DNA from: Helichrysum umbraculigerum
Taxonomy: Eukaryota; Streptophyta; Magnoliopsida; Asterales; Asteraceae
DNA length: 64,000 bases
Assembly (NCBI GenBank): GCA_949592205.1
Contig: CATIUR010000003.1
Span: 151,031,259-151,095,258 of the forward strand
Direction of reading: 5' to 3'
Shown: piece after piece, positions 10,035 to 19,485 of the stretch
How positions within the stretch are numbered: the first letter of the stretch is position 1
Layout of the letters: each line of letters opens with the position of its first letter
Position numbers and translations under genes: made by a program
Notes under the pieces: generated by a model
The model's input: the letters and a program-made list of their open reading frames with translations, nothing else
Told to the model about the DNA's origin: nothing
Databases searched by the model: none

Positions 10035-10044
10035 TTCTCCCCTT
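10035..10044 (-). other. polypurine tract, internal region 1
   Basis: On the minus strand this reads AAGGGGAGAA directly before the TGTAACA that opens LTR copy 1. This is the standard plus-strand primer position of a Ty3/gypsy element. An identical tract precedes LTR copy 2 at 16424-16433. Confidence 0.8.
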
Positions 10045-10193
10045 GTTAATAAAATTTCGTCCCGAAATTTGTTCGAAGTAGTAGTCGGTAGTTTGATACT
10101 AGTCAGGTAGCTACAATGCGCACTAGCAGCCTGCAGTAGTAGGGTAGATCCTACAGTGTTTGAAATAAAGTAATTGTTGGGTGGTAACGTACC

Positions 10194-10808
10194 CTAATTT
10201 TTGTTGCCTGAAGGTAGTGGGCATTGGGCCTTGAGATGGCCAGCACTCCCACAGTTGAAGCAGGGTTTCACCTTAGGAGGGTTCGTACTTTTAGGGTAGG
10301 ATTTGCATTGACCGGTAGGTATGGTACACGGTTTGTCGTGATGTCGAGTGCATCGAGCACAGTAAGGTTTATTTCCCAAGTAAACTTTCACCCTTTTAGC
10401 TGGAGGTGGCGTACAGCCAGTGTCGGTATCCTTTTCAGTAGGAGTACTTTGTGAAGTTGGTTGTGAAGTAGGGTTTTCTAAAGCTATAATACGTAGCTCG
10501 TACTCACGCATACGTATGTCATTTTGGAAGGCAATTCGTCGTAGGTCATCAATGTCTTCCCGTGCTTCAGTCAGTTGTTGTCGCAGCGAATCGATAGTTT
10601 GGTTGAGGTGGCTGACTGATTCAGCAGTCAAGGTTACATCAACTGGTACTTTTGCAGCAGTTAGAGCCGCAGGAGAGGCAGGTGCTGCTGCTGATTCAGC
10701 GGAGTGTTCTGTATCACACTCGAGTTCGAGGAGGTAAGGAAACATCTTCGGTTCCTCACTGAGCAGTTCATTTTGCAGTGTAGGGTTGTTGACGGAGTGA
10801 GTTGTCAT
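10194..10808 (-). CDS. second zinc-knuckle ORF of the gag-only element, copy 1 (204 aa)
   Basis: I do not recognise a named family. The protein has an Ala-rich N-terminal segment, a heptad-rich stretch (about residues 64-112) likely to form a coiled coil, a Pro/Thr-rich linker, a CARCTRHHDKPC cysteine cluster, and a CCHC zinc knuckle (CFNCGSAGHLKAQC) near the C terminus. These last two resemble the C-terminal half of the neighbouring gag, so it may be a duplicated or diverged nucleocapsid. It lies 3' of gag, in the position where pol would normally be. The copy in unit 2 is equally open, which suggests selection or very recent duplication. It could instead be the nucleocapsid-like remnant of a longer lost polyprotein. 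Confidence 0.7.
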   Translation of the reverse strand: MTTHSVNNPTLQNELLSEEPKMFPYLLELECDTEHSAESAAAPASPAALTAAKVPVDVTLTAESVSHLNQTIDSLRQQLTEAREDIDDLRRIAFQNDIRMREYELRIIALENPTSQPTSQSTPTEKDTDTGCTPPPAKRVKVYLGNKPYCARCTRHHDKPCTIPTGQCKSYPKSTNPPKVKPCFNCGSAGHLKAQCPLPSGNKN

Positions 10809-11107
10809 TTCCTACGAAATAAGTGTTCTATTTAAAAATTTGCCTCAAGTAAGTAAAGTTATATTAATTTATCCGTTTAAAGTAACGAATAGTATACGAG
10901 TTCCCGGTCTCAACCAGTGTGAGATAATTGGGAAGGGAGTTTGGTTACTGTATCTAAAATGTAAGGCAAATTGTGTTGTCGGGATTTAAGTAGTCGGTCG
11001 TTTCCTAATCCTATTGTGTACTTAGGATCAAAGAAAACACACAGAATAAAATACAGTTATACATAAATCATTAAGCGAGAGATTTATGAGAAAACAGATT
11101 CGGAAAA

Positions 11108-12199
11108 TCAAAGAATGAGCGTACCCGGGTTGAGTAAATCACAGAGTCTCGGATTTGGGTCATCCTCCCTAGCATTGATTACATAAGCTCTACTCCTTGT
11201 ATTGTTGGTTCGGGGTTTCAGCTTAGGGCAATCCTTCCTGAAGTGCCCGGTACCGTTGCACTCATAGCAGGTTTTGGGTGCAGAAGTATCAGTACCAGTG
11301 GGGTTGGTTCGACAGTCTTGGGCCAGGTGCCCGAATTTCTTGCACTTAGTGCAGGGACAGGAGCCGTTATGATGGCGGCTACATTTGGAGCAGTAAGGCT
11401 TGCTCCCCTTGTAAGCCTTTGAGTCATTGGCATTGACAGTTGCAGGCTTTTTGTCAGAAGTCGGGTTGGATGAGTGGGGACTTACTTCCCATTTACGTTT
11501 GTTATTCGCAGACGGGGTTGAGGTCGAGCCACGGCGGACAGAATTAGCCGTTAACTCATGAGCCATACGAATGGCGCTCTGAATAGTTCCCGGTTTAGAT
11601 GAAGTTACTAAATCTTGGAGTCGCTCAGGAAGTCCATCAACGTACTTTTCGATCCTTTTGTACTCAGGATCAACCATGGATGGGCACAAAAGTGCCAGCT
11701 GGTGAAAGCGGTTAGTGTATCCGGTGATGTCATCACCCTGCATCTTGTGATTCCAGAATTCCATTTCTAGCTGTTTCAGCTCATCTCTTGGGCAGTACTC
11801 GCCCCTCAGCATAAGCTTCAGTTCATCCCACTGTATTTTGTAAGCCTCAGCAACGCTCACCGTCTGTGCATATGTGTTCCACCAAGTAAGGGCGATGTCA
11901 GAAAAGGTACTGGTGGCGAACTTAACTTTATCCTCTTCCTTGCAGTTGCAGATGAGGAACACGGATTCTATTTTCTCGGTCCAGCGAATCAGACCGATCG
12001 CTCCTTCAGTACCTGCAAAGCCTAAGGGTTTGCAGTTTTGGAAGTCTTTGTAGGTGCAGGTTTTGGGTTGTGGTCCAGTATTAGCGGTATCTTCGCTACC
12101 AGGGGCTGAAGTTCGGGTAGCTAGAGCTTGAGCCACACTACGGGCAATTATACCCGCTACTTCGGCTTCAGTAAGAGTAATTTGTCGTCGAGGAGGCAT
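11108..12199 (-). CDS. gag: gag of the gag-only gypsy-like element, copy 1 (363 aa)
   Basis: Gag forms the virus-like particle and packages the element RNA. The start MPPRRQITLTEAEV is typical of plant Ty3/gypsy gag. The retrotransposon gag domain covers about residues 45-190, with GTEGAIGLIRWTEKIESVF, an ALTWWN block, EYCPRDELKQLE and FHQLALLCP. A basic linker follows. Then come CSKCSRHHNGSCPCTKC, which includes the knuckle CTKCKKFGHLAQDC, and a second knuckle CYECNGTGHFRKDC. The frame ends without a protease, where a full element would continue into pol. The intact frame implies a product able to act in trans with an autonomous partner. It lies about 0.9 kb downstream of the primer-binding site on the minus strand. 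Confidence 0.9.
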   Translation of the reverse strand: MPPRRQITLTEAEVAGIIARSVAQALATRTSAPGSEDTANTGPQPKTCTYKDFQNCKPLGFAGTEGAIGLIRWTEKIESVFLICNCKEEDKVKFATSTFSDIALTWWNTYAQTVSVAEAYKIQWDELKLMLRGEYCPRDELKQLEMEFWNHKMQGDDITGYTNRFHQLALLCPSMVDPEYKRIEKYVDGLPERLQDLVTSSKPGTIQSAIRMAHELTANSVRRGSTSTPSANNKRKWEVSPHSSNPTSDKKPATVNANDSKAYKGSKPYCSKCSRHHNGSCPCTKCKKFGHLAQDCRTNPTGTDTSAPKTCYECNGTGHFRKDCPKLKPRTNNTRSRAYVINAREDDPNPRLCDLLNPGTLIL

Positions 12200-13077
12200 G
12201 TTCCTTGAAACAATAAATAAAGAACATGTGAGGGTTTGAATAAGAATTATGACGGTGATGATTTAGTAAGTTCAAGGAAAATTTCGTCAAAGGTTGAAAT
12301 TTGTTCAAAGTTTGTGGGTTATAAATAAGTTTATACAGTTTCAAAATTTTTGAGAATTTTATAAAACATTTTGTAAGAAATTTTGTAACATGTTCGATAA
12401 AAATGTATTTGTTATAAAATTTGATAGTAAGGGTTGTTTGTAAAATTTTGAAGTCTGCTGGAGACTTGGGTTGAAAATGATTTTATTATGATACATCTAA
12501 CGGTATGGTGGGGCACGTAATAGAATGTTATAAACGCAGAATTTGGTAGGAATAGCAAATGAAAACAAGGTCTCGATCTTCATATCGAAGACTGTTGAAG
12601 TAACTATGGTTGTCAGATACAAGGGTGTGGAGATCTTCAGACGTATGTCGGTAGCGTATGTGGTTTTCGTGAATTCATAAAAGTTAAATAAGGACAGAGT
12701 GACGGGAATCGAGTTGTCGTTTGTTCGAGGAAATTTTAAGGAATATTAATTTCGTAGTAGTCGAGAGAGAGTATCGTATCGGGGAAAGAGGCCTATGTAT
12801 ATATATATATATATATCACATAACCGCCTAGTTCGTGTCTAGCACAATCAAGTAAAAGTCCCGGTTCTCTCGAGGTCAGAGTCAGCTAATGCATTCCGGT
12901 TCAACATAACCCCTTTCAGAACTCACATCATCTTCATTTAATTGTACATAGTTGATCAGGCTATGTTAAATTAAACTTGTATGCTGAAATTCCTGAACCA
13001 GTTATATCTAATGAGGAATACTGCCTAACGGTCATAGTCTAGGCCCACTAAATGCAACCTAGTTCACTATAACCTTA

Positions 13078-13090
13078 GGCTCTGATACCA
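13078..13090 (-). other. primer-binding site, initiator tRNA-Met type (unit 1)
   Basis: The minus strand reads TGGTATCAGAGCC, three bases after the LTR end TGTTACA. This matches the 3' end of the initiator methionine tRNA used by many plant LTR retrotransposons to prime minus-strand DNA synthesis. Confidence 0.9.
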
Positions 13091-13093
13091 ATC

Positions 13094-16000
13094 TGTAACA
13101 CCCCCAAATTTAACAGTTTGCGGAAGCGACGTTTTGGGTGTTACTAATCAATAATCACAAGCACAAAGGATACAGTGAACGACTCTAAATGAGACGTTCG
13201 AAAAGTTATTACATTAATACATAAGTAGTTCAAAATACAAGCTCGAGTTCAGTAAATTCCTAGAGATTCTAATACATAACAACTAGTACAAAAGTAATGT
13301 ATGAAAATCTCCAAGCTTGTAAATGCATGCGACTCGAGCTAAGTAAGCTTATCCTGCTGGGCATCCCTACTGATGCTGTGTACCTGAGAAACATTACTAA
13401 AACGGTCAACCAAAAGGTTGGTGAATCTCACAGGTTTATAAGTAAGTAAACAGTTTGAACACACAAGTAGTATTTGTAAATCATAGCCAGCCAGTAATTA
13501 ACGATCGCAGGTTATGTTCATCGTTAACTTAAGTTTTAATAAGTGGGTGGTTGCAAGTCTTGCAAACCGTTTGATACAATCGCCATGAGCCACCATAGTT
13601 GAAGCTTAACGTACAGTAAATATCGGTACCCCCTCATGAATGTAATCCAAAACATTCATACGGAACGAGTAAGAAACGCCCGTTTCTACAGGAACGGTTC
13701 GTGGTAGTGCTTGCTACCCAGGGCGGGGATTGTCAGTCCCATATGGATCCATATACTAAAACTCGCGCTTATCACATAACTAACAACTATGATTCAGGAG
13801 GATTTCATTGGATTAGTCGTAAACTCATGCAATTGGCGTATCGTTACTCTCATACAGTAAGTAAATCATGGCAGCAAGTAAGTTTTGTGTGTTCATGTAA
13901 AACAGTAATGCATCTCACCCCTGAGTATAAAACAGTAAAGTAGGGGCTGTGAGACTCACCTGAGTCTGGCAGACAATGCAGTAAGTAAGCAAGTAGTATT
14001 TCCGAACTAGCAACCCTTAGCGTCCTAATACGCATAAGGTTTAGTAAGTAAATGGAATACTTGTAAAGTATCCATGCTAGTTGTTCCCAAACTAGTTAAT
14101 GTCCATTAGTTTGTTTGTAAGTTTGTAATCGTTTGTAAATCGTAGTTTGTATAAAAGTTGTACGGTTCGTTTGTTATCGGTGTATAATAATGATTCCATC
14201 CATTATTATTATGTATTCATAGTAGTGGTACAGTTGTAAAGTATACTCGTATGATCGTTTGTTTGTATTACAACATGTATCGTTTGTGTACGTTCCAATG
14301 GGCTTAGTCCCCAAAGGGTACGAGTGAAACCTCGTAAGTATTCGTATGTATGTTCGTATCAGTTAACGTGTAATCCAGCACGTAACTAGTGAGTGAACTT
14401 GTAAGTTCGTATCGGATGTAATCCCGTGTAGTGTACAAGTGTAAGTTCGTTGGAGTGTAATCTCCTAAGTATTTCCGAGTGAAATCTCGTACGCGTGTGT
14501 GAGTGAAATCTCACGTTCAGTTTAGTATAGCCTTGTACGTATTCAAGTATCTTTGTATACTTTCAAAAGTATAGTATTTTCATGTATAAGTAACGCTGAG
14601 TAAAGTACGTTTACGTTTTAAGTATATTCCATACTTGTATAAAATGTAAGTTTCAATGAGCCTGTTATAGCGTCACTTGTATGCGTCACTTCTGTGTATC
14701 ATGCGACACTTAGGTAGTGTCGTGTTATGTTATCTGTTTGATGATGTATGCGACACTTAAGTAGTGTCGGTATTAAGGTGGTGCGTCACTAGGTAAGTGA
14801 CATTATCAAGTATAGTTTCTCATCAGGGCGCCACTATAGTAGTGACGGTATTAAGTGTCGTGGTGAAACAGTGCGTCACTAATAAAGTGACGGTATAAGT
14901 GAACAATTTAATATCAGGGCGACACTAGACAAGTGTCGGCATACGTATTTATGCGTCACTGATGAAGTGACGGTATGAGGGTCGGTGACGTCATCAGTAG
15001 TAACCGGACGTCATTCGTTTCTACTGAAAGTGTTAAGTTCCTACCGATGATAGCGGCACTAACGAAGTGTCGCTTGTTTCTGCTGAAGGTTATATGGTGG
15101 CGTCACTAAAGGAGTGACGCTCGTTACTACTGACGCTCGTTACTACTGAAAGTTATATGGTAGCGTCACTATGTAAGTGTCGTGTTGTTTCTGCCGAAGG
15201 CGTTATGACTGCGTCACTTGTGAAGTGACGGTATAGTGTTTTAGCGGCACTTAAGAAGTGTCGCGTATGGACGGTTCGTGACATATGCGTCACTCAGACG
15301 TAGTGACGCATAACTGGCGTGAGCCATGCGACACTAGCGTCTGGCCAGTTTTTAGTTTGTGTCGAAAACGTATTTAGCGAGTTCCGTTCAAGTTGAAACT
15401 TTTACACAAGTTATATCATGTTATGTAGAGTTCATAAAAATTGTTGGATGTCGTTTTCAATGTTTGTAGTGTCGTTTTATTTAAAATGACCAAAACCGAC
15501 ATTTTCGTAAAAGTGTTCAAAAACGAGTTTAGATTACATATATGGACATTACTAAGTTAGGGAAACAATATTCTAGCAAAATAAATGAAATCGGAAAAGT
15601 TTCGGGTCGCCGGAAAACTTACAAGTCGTCGAAACGAAAATCCGAAAAGATGAGTTTGTAGCCCTCGTTCTCGTGATCACTTTTCTCCAAAACGAACCTA
15701 GCTTCCAAGGTGTTTTAATGGTGTTATTAGGGTGTTTAAGTGAAGGTTTTAGAGAGAGAGAGAGAGAATCCGATTGAGAGAGAGAGAGGGAGAGAAAAGA
15801 TGGAGTATGGTATGGTTGTGTGTGTAAGTGTATAAGTGAGGTGAGGGTTTGACATCCCCTCACCTTGGGCCGGTTGGGTGGGGCCACCATGGAGTGGTCT
15901 CACCAAGTTTTCGTCCCCTCGCGTTTGCGCTTCGTGCGGTGTTCGTTTCCCCGGTCGTTTAAACGTAAAAATCATTTTATACGTGATTTAATATACGTTT

Positions 16001-16423
16001 TTAAAATACAAAATAATATCCGATTATTAAGTTGAAGTATTTTATCAAAATACTAGTTTTTAAGTTATAAAACATAACTTAGTTTTGTTTTGTCGGTTGG
16101 TCGAGTTTTCGGAGAGTTCGGTGACGTTTTAATCAAACGTACGTTTTCCGTTATATTATAAACATAATATAAAGTAATTGTCAAAGTAATTAAATAATTT
16201 CACATTATTTAATAATTGTTTTATCAGTGTACGCAAGTTTGTACAATTGTTGTTTTATACGATATGTACGAATCGTATACGCGTATATATACATATATTC
16301 CATCCATATATATATATATATAAGTAAGTAATTAACGTATATAATCCTATTTCATATTATATACAAGTAATAAACACGTAATTAGGAAAATTTCAAATTG
16401 GTCCTAATTTTGGGGTTGTTACA
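13094..16423 (-). mobile_element. gypsy LTR copy 2, complete and shared (3330 bp)
   Basis: It is bounded by TGTAACA/TGTTACA inverted termini. It is the 5' LTR of internal region 1 and at the same time the 3' LTR of internal region 2. The LTR exceeds the internal region in length. It includes GTAAGTAAGTA-rich stretches, a field of short hairpins (14668-15335), a GA microsatellite near 15753-15790 and a TA microsatellite near 16308. Open frames inside it translate low-complexity sequence and are not credible genes. Confidence 0.93.
14668..15335 (-). repeat. cluster of GCGTCACT/AGTGACG and GCGACACT/AGTGTCG hairpins (LTR 2)
   Basis: About a dozen short inverted repeats follow one another every 40-60 bases. 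Each has an arm such as GCGTCACT or GCGACACT, a loop of 5-8 bases and the complementary arm. Arm types alternate and loops vary while the arms keep pairing, including compensating differences (TCAC/GTGA versus ACAC/GTGT). This suggests that structure, rather than sequence alone, is kept. Confidence 0.85.
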
Positions 16424-16433
16424 TTCTCCCCTT
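16424..16433 (-). other. polypurine tract, internal region 2
   Basis: AAGGGGAGAA on the minus strand, directly before LTR copy 2, as in unit 1. Confidence 0.8.
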
Positions 16434-16582
16434 GTTAATAAAATTTCGTCCCGAAATTTGTTCGAAGTAGTAGTCGGTAGTTTGATACTAGTCAGGTAGC
16501 TATAATGCGCACTAGCAGCCTACAGTAGTAGGGTAGATCCTACAGTGTTTGAAATAAAGTAATTGTTGGGTGGTAACGTACC

Positions 16583-17197
16583 CTAATTTTTGTTGCCTGA
16601 AGGTAGTGGGCATTGGGCCTTGATATGGTCAGCACTCCCACAGTTGAAGCAGGGTTTCACCTTAGGAGGGTTCGTACTTTTAGGGTAGGATTTGCATTGA
16701 CCGGTAGGTATGGTACACGGTTTGTCGTGATGTCGAGTGCATCGAGCACAGTAAGGTTTATTTCCCAAGTAAACTTTCACCCTTTTAGCTGGAGGTGGCG
16801 TACAGCCAGTGTCGGTATCCTTTTCAGTAGGAGTACTTTGTGAAGTTGGTGGTGAAGTAGGGTTTTCTAAAGCTATAATACGTAGCTCGTACTCACGCAT
16901 ACGTATGTCATTTTGGAAGGCAATTCGTCGTAGGTCATCAATGTCTTCCCGTGCTTCAGTCAGTTGTTGTCGCAGCGAATCGATAGTTTGGTTGAGGTGG
17001 CTGACTGATTCAGCAGTCAAGGTTACATCAACTGGTACTTTTGCAGCAGTTAGAGCCGCAGGAGAGGCAGGTGCTGCTGCTGATTCAGCGGAGTGTTCTG
17101 TATCACACTCGAGTTCGAGGAGGTAAGGAAACATCTTCGGTTCCTCACTGAGCAGTTCATTTTGCAGTGTAGGGTTGTTGACGGAGTGAGTTGTCAT
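16583..17197 (-). CDS. second zinc-knuckle ORF, copy 2 (204 aa)
   Basis: This is nearly identical to the ORF at 10194-10808, with a few substitutions: one in the Pro/Thr linker and two in the zinc knuckle (GSADHIKAQC instead of GSAGHLKAQC). The CCHC ligands remain. The frame is fully open even though the gag of the same unit is broken. Confidence 0.7.
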   Translation of the reverse strand: MTTHSVNNPTLQNELLSEEPKMFPYLLELECDTEHSAESAAAPASPAALTAAKVPVDVTLTAESVSHLNQTIDSLRQQLTEAREDIDDLRRIAFQNDIRMREYELRIIALENPTSPPTSQSTPTEKDTDTGCTPPPAKRVKVYLGNKPYCARCTRHHDKPCTIPTGQCKSYPKSTNPPKVKPCFNCGSADHIKAQCPLPSGNKN

Positions 17198-17496
17198 TTC
17201 CTACGAAATAAGTGTTCTATTTAAAAATTTGCCTCAAGTAAGTAAAGTTATATTAATTTATCCGTTTAAAGTAACGAATAGTATACGAGTTCCCGGTCTC
17301 AACCAGTGTGAGATAATTGGGAAGGGAGTTTGGTTACTGTATCTAAAAGGTAAGGCAAATTGTGTTGTCGGGATTTAAGTAGTCGGTCGTTTCCTAATCC
17401 TATTGTGTACTTAGGATCAAAGAAAACACACAGAATAAAATACAGTTATACATAAATCATTAAGCGAGAGATTTATGAGAAAACAGATTCGGAAAA

Positions 17497-18589
17497 TCAA
17501 AGAATGAGCGTACCCGGGTTGAGTAAATCACAGAGTCTCGGATTTGGGTCATCCTCCCTAGCATTGATTACATAAGCTCTACTCCTTGTATTGTTGGTTC
17601 GGGGTTTCAGCTTAGGGCAATCCTTCCTGAAGTGCCCGGTACCGTTGCACTCATAGCAGGTTTTGGGTGCAGAAGTATCAGTACCAGTGGGGTTGGTTCG
17701 ACAGTCTTGGGCCAGGTGCCCGAATTTCTTGCACTTAGTGCAGGGACAGGAGCCGTTATGATGGCGGCTACATTTGGAGCAGTAAGGCTTGCTCCCCTTG
17801 TAAGCCTTTGAGTCATTGGCATTGACAGTTGCAGGCTTTTTGTCAGAAGTCGGGTTGGATGAGTGGGGACTTACTTCCCATTTACGTTTGTTATTCGCAG
17901 AAGGGGTTGAGGTCGAGCCACGGGCGGACAGAATTAGCCGTTAACTCATGAGCCATACGAATGGCGCTCTGAATAGTTCCCGGTTTAGATGAAGTTACTA
18001 AATCTTGGAGTCGCTCAGGAAGTCCATCAACGTACTTTTCGATCCTTTTGTACTCAGGATCAACCATGGATGGGCACAAAAGTGCCAGCTGGTGAAAGCG
18101 GTTAGTGTATCCGGTGATGTCATCACCCTGCATCTTGTGATTCCAGAATTCCATTTCTAGCTGTTTCAGCTCATCTCTTGGGCAGTACTCGCCCCTCAGC
18201 ATAAGCTTCAGTTCATCCCACTGTATTTTGTAAGCCTCAGCAACGCTCACCGTCTGTGCATATGTGTTCCACCAAGTAAGGGCGATGTCAGAAAAGGTAC
18301 TGGTGGCGAACTTAACTTTATCCTCTTCCTTGCAGTTGCAGATGAGGAACACGGATTCTATTTTCTCGGTCCAGCGAATCAGACCGATCGCTCCTTCAGT
18401 ACCTGCAAAGCCTAAGGGTTTGCAGTTTTGGAAGTCTTTGTAGGTGCAGGTTTTGGGTTGTGGTCCAGTATTAGCGGTATCTTCGCTACCAGGGGCTGAA
18501 GTTCGGGTAGCTAGAGCTTGAGCCACACTACGGGCAATTATACCCGCTACTTCGGCTTCAGTAAGAGTAATTTGTCGTCGAGGAGGCAT
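17497..18589 (-). pseudogene. gag: gag copy 2, broken by a one-base insertion
   Basis: The first 223 residues match the intact gag at 11108-12199. An extra G in the run at 17922-17924 then shifts the frame, and translation stops at 17891 after a short unrelated tail (232 residues in all). The zinc-knuckle part persists in another frame down to 17497. Without its knuckles this Gag is unlikely to package RNA. The one-base offset (6389 versus 6390 bp between copies) confirms the insertion. Confidence 0.9.
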
Positions 18590-19469
18590 GTTCCTTGAAA
18601 CAATAAATAAAGAACATGTGAGGGTTTGAATAAGAATTATGACGGTGATGATTTAGTAAGTTCAAGGAAAATTTCGTCAAAGGTTGAAATTTGTTCAAAG
18701 TTTGTGGGTTATAAATAAGTTTATACAGTTTCAAAATTTTTGAGAATTTTATAAAACATTTTGTAAGAAATTTTGTAACATGTTCGATAAAAATGTATTT
18801 GTTATAAAATTTGATAGTAAGGGTTGTTTGTAAAATTTTGAAGTCTGCTGGAGACTTGGGTTGAAAATGATTTTATTATGATACATCTAACGGTATGGTG
18901 GGGCACGTAATAGAATGTTATAAACGCAGAATTTGGTAGGAATAGCAAATGAAAACAAGGTCTCGATCTTCATATCGAAGACTGTTGAAGTAACTATGGT
19001 TGTCAGATACAAGGGTGTGGAGATCTTCAGACGTATGTCGGTAGCGTATGTGGTTTTCGTGAATTCATAAAAGTTAAATAAGGACAGAGTGACGGGAATC
19101 GAGTTGTCGTTTGTTCGAGGAAATTTTAAGGAATATTAATTTCGTAGTAGTCGAGAGAGAGTATCGTATCGGGGAAAGAGGCCTATGTATATATATATAT
19201 ATATATATCACATAACCGCCTAGTTCGTGTCTAGCACAATCAAGTAAAAGTCCCGGTTCTCTCGAGGTCAGAGTCAGCTAATGCATTCCGGTTCAACATA
19301 ACCCCTTTCAGAACTCACATCATCTTCATTTAATTGTACATAGTTGATCAGGCTATGTTAAATTAAACTTGTATGCTGAAATTCCTGAACCAGTTATATC
19401 TAATGAGGAATACTACCTAACGGTCATAGTCTAGGCCCACTAAATGCAACCTAGTTCACTATAACCTTA

Positions 19470-19482
19470 GGCTCTGATACCA
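19470..19482 (-). other. primer-binding site, initiator tRNA-Met type (unit 2)
   Basis: Same minus-strand TGGTATCAGAGCC, three bases from the end of LTR copy 3. Confidence 0.9.
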
Positions 19483-19485
19483 ATC

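Noticed and set aside
13701..13943. 80-residue plus-strand ORF in the gypsy LTR, repeated at 20093
   Set aside because: It lies inside the non-coding LTR on the opposite strand, and its recurrence only reflects LTR duplication.
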